Shown here piece by piece: positions 61,001 through 64,000 of a stretch of 64,000 nt of DNA. Made by a program: the position numbers and the translations under genes. A model generated the notes under the pieces. That model was not told the DNA's origin and made no database searches. It saw only the letters and a list, made by a program, of their open reading frames with translations. The DNA lies in NCBI GenBank assembly GCA_002633005.1, contig NMRA01000016.1, positions 1,461,860-1,525,859 of the forward strand, read 5' to 3'. The DNA comes from Phoronis australis. Taxonomy: Eukaryota; Phoronida; Phoronidae. Within the stretch, counting starts at the first letter, position 1. The number at the start of each line of letters is the position of its first letter.

Positions 61001-61125
61001 AATGTCTTGGATATCCTTAATATTGAACACTGGAAGTGTAGTGACGCATACGGTGGCAGGTCTTGGCTATGCCCCTTTTACTTGAGTGTTGTACTCAATC
61101 ATGTCTTCAGCACTATATTTTGTAG

Positions 61126-61237
61126 GTACACAAAGGCTGATGTGGACACGGTGCATCACTGTTTCAAGTACACAACTACTGTTTTGACAAGCACATTAGC
61201 CTTTCAGAATGAGCGCAAACTCAAAAATCAGACTGAA
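61126..61237 (+). CDS. PDE2A: PDE2A-like exon 12
   Basis: One hundred and twelve bases, phase 2 in, 0 out. It encodes YTKADVDTVHHCFKYTTTVL, then TSTLAFQNERKLKNQTE. The human counterpart is [20 protein letters not shown], then TSTLAFQKEQKLKCECQ. It is the end of GAF-A and the long connecting helix to GAF-B that is involved in dimer contacts. In the NKFDE motif position the phenylalanine is a tyrosine and the final glutamate a valine. The acceptor is TTTTGTAG and the donor GTATGT. Confidence 0.94.
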
Positions 61238-62107
61238 GTATGTTTATGATTATCTCCCATGCCTGTTCTTGGTGTGATTATTCCATCAGATTTGTTTTAC
61301 TTATGGTTTCCAGTTGTTGGAGGGTGGCAATTAACCGCTACTGGTTTGAGTTAAAAGTGTCCCAAATGATGCGCACTCAACGGACAGGTTTCCCTTGAGT
61401 CGCTGACACTCTTACACTGATTTGTGATTCGCCGATTGTTAGCCAATCCTGTTTCTGGCATTTTGCGTGTTTTGGAATAGCCATCCTGGCATCCATACTC
61501 TGAATAAAGCTGGACAATGGTGGAATTTTTACCATGGAAACGTGTCGCCACATTTTCAAAAAATGTGCTTATTCAAATATCACAAATAATCAAATAAAAA
61601 GCACCTGTTAACTGTGGGTAGCGAGGTTAATTGCCAACTCATTCTTTTGAATATCTATTTTTGTATTAAGTTAGGCATTCAGTCAAATATTTAATAAAAT
61701 CATTGTGAATTCTTAAAATCATTCTTNCATTTTCGAAACTATTTGTTAATTAGAGTGCGCAGAGTACGCACTTGGTGGCGATAAAGTTCTTTTCAAAGTG
61801 TTAGGCGATCCCAGTATGTGGCTTAGTACGTGTGGTGACTCAGATCATAAGGTAAGATTAACCGCCCAGGGCGGTTGACTGTCGTAATAAGCGCCCATAT
61901 TCAGTTAACCGCCCCCTCCCGATTTCTTGAAATTTCACGTTTAAGCGCCCATGTCTGGTTAACCGCCCACCCCCGATTTTTTGGGTTCGCCAATTTAACC
62001 GCCCAGGGCGTTAACCCGAACGATTACGGTAATAAAATCATTCTGAATTCTTAAAATCATTCTTTTGTCTGTCTTTTAGTTTCACAAAATCTGTGCATTA
62101 ATTTCAG
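61238..62107. other. Intron 12
   Basis: It contains a single N at 61727 and an AACCGCCC-rich element (61850-62032) bracketed by a 36-base direct duplication (61691-61726 and 62031-62066). Confidence 0.6.
61850..62032. mobile_element. Short element with AACCGCCCAGGGCG ends
   Basis: TTAACCGCCCAGGGCGGTTG near the left and TTAACCGCCCAGGGCGTTAA near the right, with GCGCCC and CCGCCC strings between and GATTACGGTA at the right end. It resembles the TACCGTATT family in base content but is shorter. Confidence 0.45.
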
Positions 62108-62147
62108 GCATTGCTTCAAGTTGCCAAGAACCTATTCACTCATTTAG
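62108..62147 (+). CDS. PDE2A: PDE2A-like exon 13 (connector helix)
   Basis: Forty bases, phase 0 in, 1 out: ALLQVAKNLFTHL plus one base. The 13 residues are identical to human PDE2A at the junction of the connector helix and GAF-B. The acceptor is ATTTCAG and the donor GTGAGT. The next human residues begin DDVSV, so the expected partner exon should start with AT or AC; it lies outside the window. The frame also stays open through the donor (next entry). Confidence 0.93.
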
Positions 62148-62581
62148 GTGAGTATGATACCTTTAAACGAGAGTGCCAGCTTAGGTGTATCCACTTACCT
62201 GCTTATGATGAAATGTCTAACATTTGTGTCTATGATCTGGGAAACGATGATTATGAAGATCTAAATCATGAGAACTGCAGCGACGAGTTGTCTATCAATA
62301 AAATGTTGGGAGAGTTTGATGACGAGGTTATCCCCGAAGCTGGCATGTATGCCGTAGAAGCATGTGCCGGGGAAACGCCGCGTGTACCGGCGCGACTGAT
62401 AGACAGTTACGAAGAAATCTACCACGAAGTTTTGGAATATGGGGGCGGCGAGGAAGGTTTCACGACCTCGGGGTTTGGAGACGCAAACGAGGAAGCATAT
62501 CGAGAGTTTTTGTTCAGAATGACTGGTCGGCGGAATAGTTTTAATTCAAGCTTGGATGAGTTTGAGGACAGCATTTCATGA
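62148..62581 (+). CDS. Possible alternative terminal exon: in-frame read-through tail
   Basis: If the exon 13 donor is not used, the frame continues for 144 codons (the first, Gly, is split with exon 13) to TGA at 62579-62581. The segment has more GC and a coding-like codon pattern compared with the surrounding intron. The predicted tail is very acidic: it starts GEYDTFKRECQ, has runs such as NDDYEDLN and GEFDDEV, and ends RRNSFNSSLDEFEDSIS. There is no membrane segment, signal peptide or domain I recognise. An AATAAA lies 175 bases after the stop. The product would be a PDE2 N-terminal region and GAF-A without GAF-B or catalytic domain. Alternatives are a chance open stretch, an unrelated overlapping gene, or a fossil coding insertion. 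Confidence 0.45.
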
Positions 62582-64000
62582 GTTAGTTTTTGTGAATGTT
62601 AGTTCTTTGCAGATTGTTGAATACTGAAGACTGAGTCGATTTCAGTAGTTATTTGCTGATGATTTGCAGGTCTTCTTTTTAGGTTCACTTGACTGTTTTT
62701 GTTTTTTCATTGTGATGTCTTTGTTGTTACCTTCGAAATTATTGGTTAGAATTTCAATAAACGCGTATCAGTTTTCTGTGACTTTGTATGGTTTCCGTGA
62801 TTATATAAGAGATGGATTCATCACTGTTGCGTGTTATGCACTTGTGTGGAACACCTTTTGCGTGTATTTTAGGCCCATGCGCCTATATTGGAAGCTTCGC
62901 TGAAAACTTAAAATCAGTGGCATGTGCTCATTCACGACCCGTCTGAGTAAAGCCATGCTTTAAAAGTGGTGCTCAGGATTTAGGCACACCTTGTGTATTA
63001 GTCTATGCTTAGACCTGCAGTGGGTACAGGACTGTATTTAGCTTGCTACTTGATTCTCAACACTTTGCTCGTCTTCCAGTTGAAAACTTTCAACATTTTC
63101 GCTTTTTTACCGAGGAGGCTAATTAAATGGTTTCAGTTATTATTTAATTTAAATGTCTGTTTAATTTCCTTCCAGACATACACTATTCCGGTCTGTTTCA
63201 TTAATGTACTGTTTTCATCCTTTACAAATACGTAAACATTTACCCAATGTTGGATTTAGTAGTCAATGAGCCATACTATTACATCATATGACAACTACGT
63301 ACTAGGTGTATATTGCTTCACAAGTGAGACTTAACAATCTTAGTCGAGTTATAAACTAGGAAATGTGCTGTCGAACCAAGTTGCACCAAATGTTTCTCAC
63401 AGGCCAGATCATGTTCTTTTATGGCAGAGAGTGCAGGCAATTAAGTTGGATGTAATGTGCCTGTATTTTGAGAACCAGTTTAATGTCCGTTAATCAGTGG
63501 AGAAAACTGGTTCTCAATATTCGAGCATGTTATATCTAACCATTACCACAGTGGGTGTGCCTGTATCCACAGCAGTACTGACACCCATCTGCGCATTTAA
63601 GTGAAACGTAGGTGCATATGTGCGAAACTCTTGAATAAATTTTTATTTTGGATAAATGGGCGCATGGGTCTAAACATGCGCTTATATGGTACTTGTACTA
63701 AAGTAATAATTATAATTCCGTGAAACATTACATTGTGATTGGCAAAGTCAATCGCACATGTTCTCCAACTAAGGTAATTTGCAGTTGGTTCTGAAAATTA
63801 AACTTTTGTTTCCTTGGTTGCAGAAGAATTTTGGAGTTCAGGCAAATGTTGATATTTTGTTTTTGTGTTAAAGAGTTAAAATTGTGTTGCTTATTACAAT
63901 TTCTCATCACTTAAAATTACATTGTCAGTTTACAACTTTTGTTCTAAAACATGTACCAAATTGATTTTAGTTCCTGAAATTGCAACATATAGTTGTGCCC
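62582..64000. other. Start of intron 13 (or 3' end of the alternative transcript)
   Basis: AT-rich sequence without a recognisable exon; the partner exon of exon 13 (GAF-B start) is not found before the window ends. GCGCC/CATGCGCC strings at 62870-62890 and 63640-63680 form a loose inverted pair that may bound a degraded element of about 820 bases. Confidence 0.5.
62756..62761 (+). promoter_or_regulatory. AATAAA polyadenylation signal
   Basis: A canonical hexamer lies 175 bases after the stop of the read-through tail. It is followed within 10 to 45 bases by a T/G-rich stretch (TTTTCTGTGACTTTGTATGG) that could serve as a downstream element. AATAAA is frequent in AT-rich DNA, so it supports an intronic cleavage site only together with the open frame upstream. 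Confidence 0.4.

Larger units (their letters stand above)
57112..61125. other. Intron 11
   Basis: It contains the complete MITE (57887-58374), the CCTAGTGG-type tandem element (58504-59585) and foldback element D (60150-61000). An open frame at 57645-57890 ends exactly where the MITE begins and is not recognised. Confidence 0.6.
1200..62147 (+). other. PDE2A: PDE2A-like gene, partial (13 exons seen, both ends missing)
   Basis: This is the span of the one recognisable host gene. PDE2A hydrolyses cAMP and cGMP; it dimerises, and cGMP binding to its GAF-B domain activates it. The window encodes the N-terminal region (exons 1-5), the linker and GAF-A (exons 6-12) and the start of the GAF-A/GAF-B connector (exon 13). 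Every junction is AG/GT and the phases join without a stop: bases carried over at the donors of exons 1 to 13 are 0,2,1,0,0,1,0,0,0,0,2,0,1. Several blocks match human PDE2A residue for residue in length (30, 25 and 14 residues for exons 1, 8 and 9). Landmark strings are LQLKV, VIGDK, VLTSTLAFQ and ALLQVAKNLFTHL. The initiator exon, GAF-B and the HD-type catalytic domain are outside the window. The family call is from memory of the human protein, not from a search. Confidence 0.93.

Overview
The window is eukaryotic genomic DNA from an invertebrate animal. It is AT-rich, has no operon-like coding, and carries multi-kilobase introns with GT...AG borders, many short transposon remnants and assembly gaps. 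The exact organism cannot be read from the sequence. The single recognisable host gene is a plus-strand homologue of the cGMP-stimulated cyclic-nucleotide phosphodiesterase PDE2A, and it spans the whole window. I reconstructed 13 consecutive exons (1200 to 62147, 1021 coding bases, about 340 residues) whose splice phases all join. The translation follows human PDE2A (recalled, not searched) from the N-terminal region through GAF-A to the first residues before GAF-B. The first coding exon(s) lie to the left of the window, and GAF-B and the catalytic domain lie to the right.

Layout. 1-152 is the end of a TIR transposon. Exon 1 is at 1200, exon 2 at 5007, exon 3 at 9082 and exon 4 at 13482. Intron 3 holds a minus-strand LINE reverse-transcriptase relic split by a near-perfect 445-bp hairpin, plus a long CTG/CAG-type triplet tract just before exon 4. 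Intron 4 is about 29 kb and is filled with minisatellites, foldback elements, MITEs and degenerate repeats. Exons 5-13 lie between 42879 and 62147 and encode the end of the N-terminal region and GAF-A. Exons 6 and 7 occur twice (46858-48028 and 49448-50595) because about 2.1 kb is repeated on either side of a 498-base N gap. This looks like two alleles placed in tandem by the assembler. Three single-N positions (24776, 55558, 61727) are also flanked by direct duplications.

The most interesting signal is at the right end. The exon 13 donor is a normal GTGAGT, yet the reading frame continues through it for 144 more codons with coding-like composition, ends at a stop at 62579-62581, and is followed 175 bases later by AATAAA. 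This suggests an intronic polyadenylation isoform: the PDE2 N-terminal region and GAF-A plus a unique acidic tail, without GAF-B or the catalytic domain. That is inference and needs RNA evidence.

No tRNA, rRNA, CRISPR array, bacterial operon or intact autonomous transposon was found.
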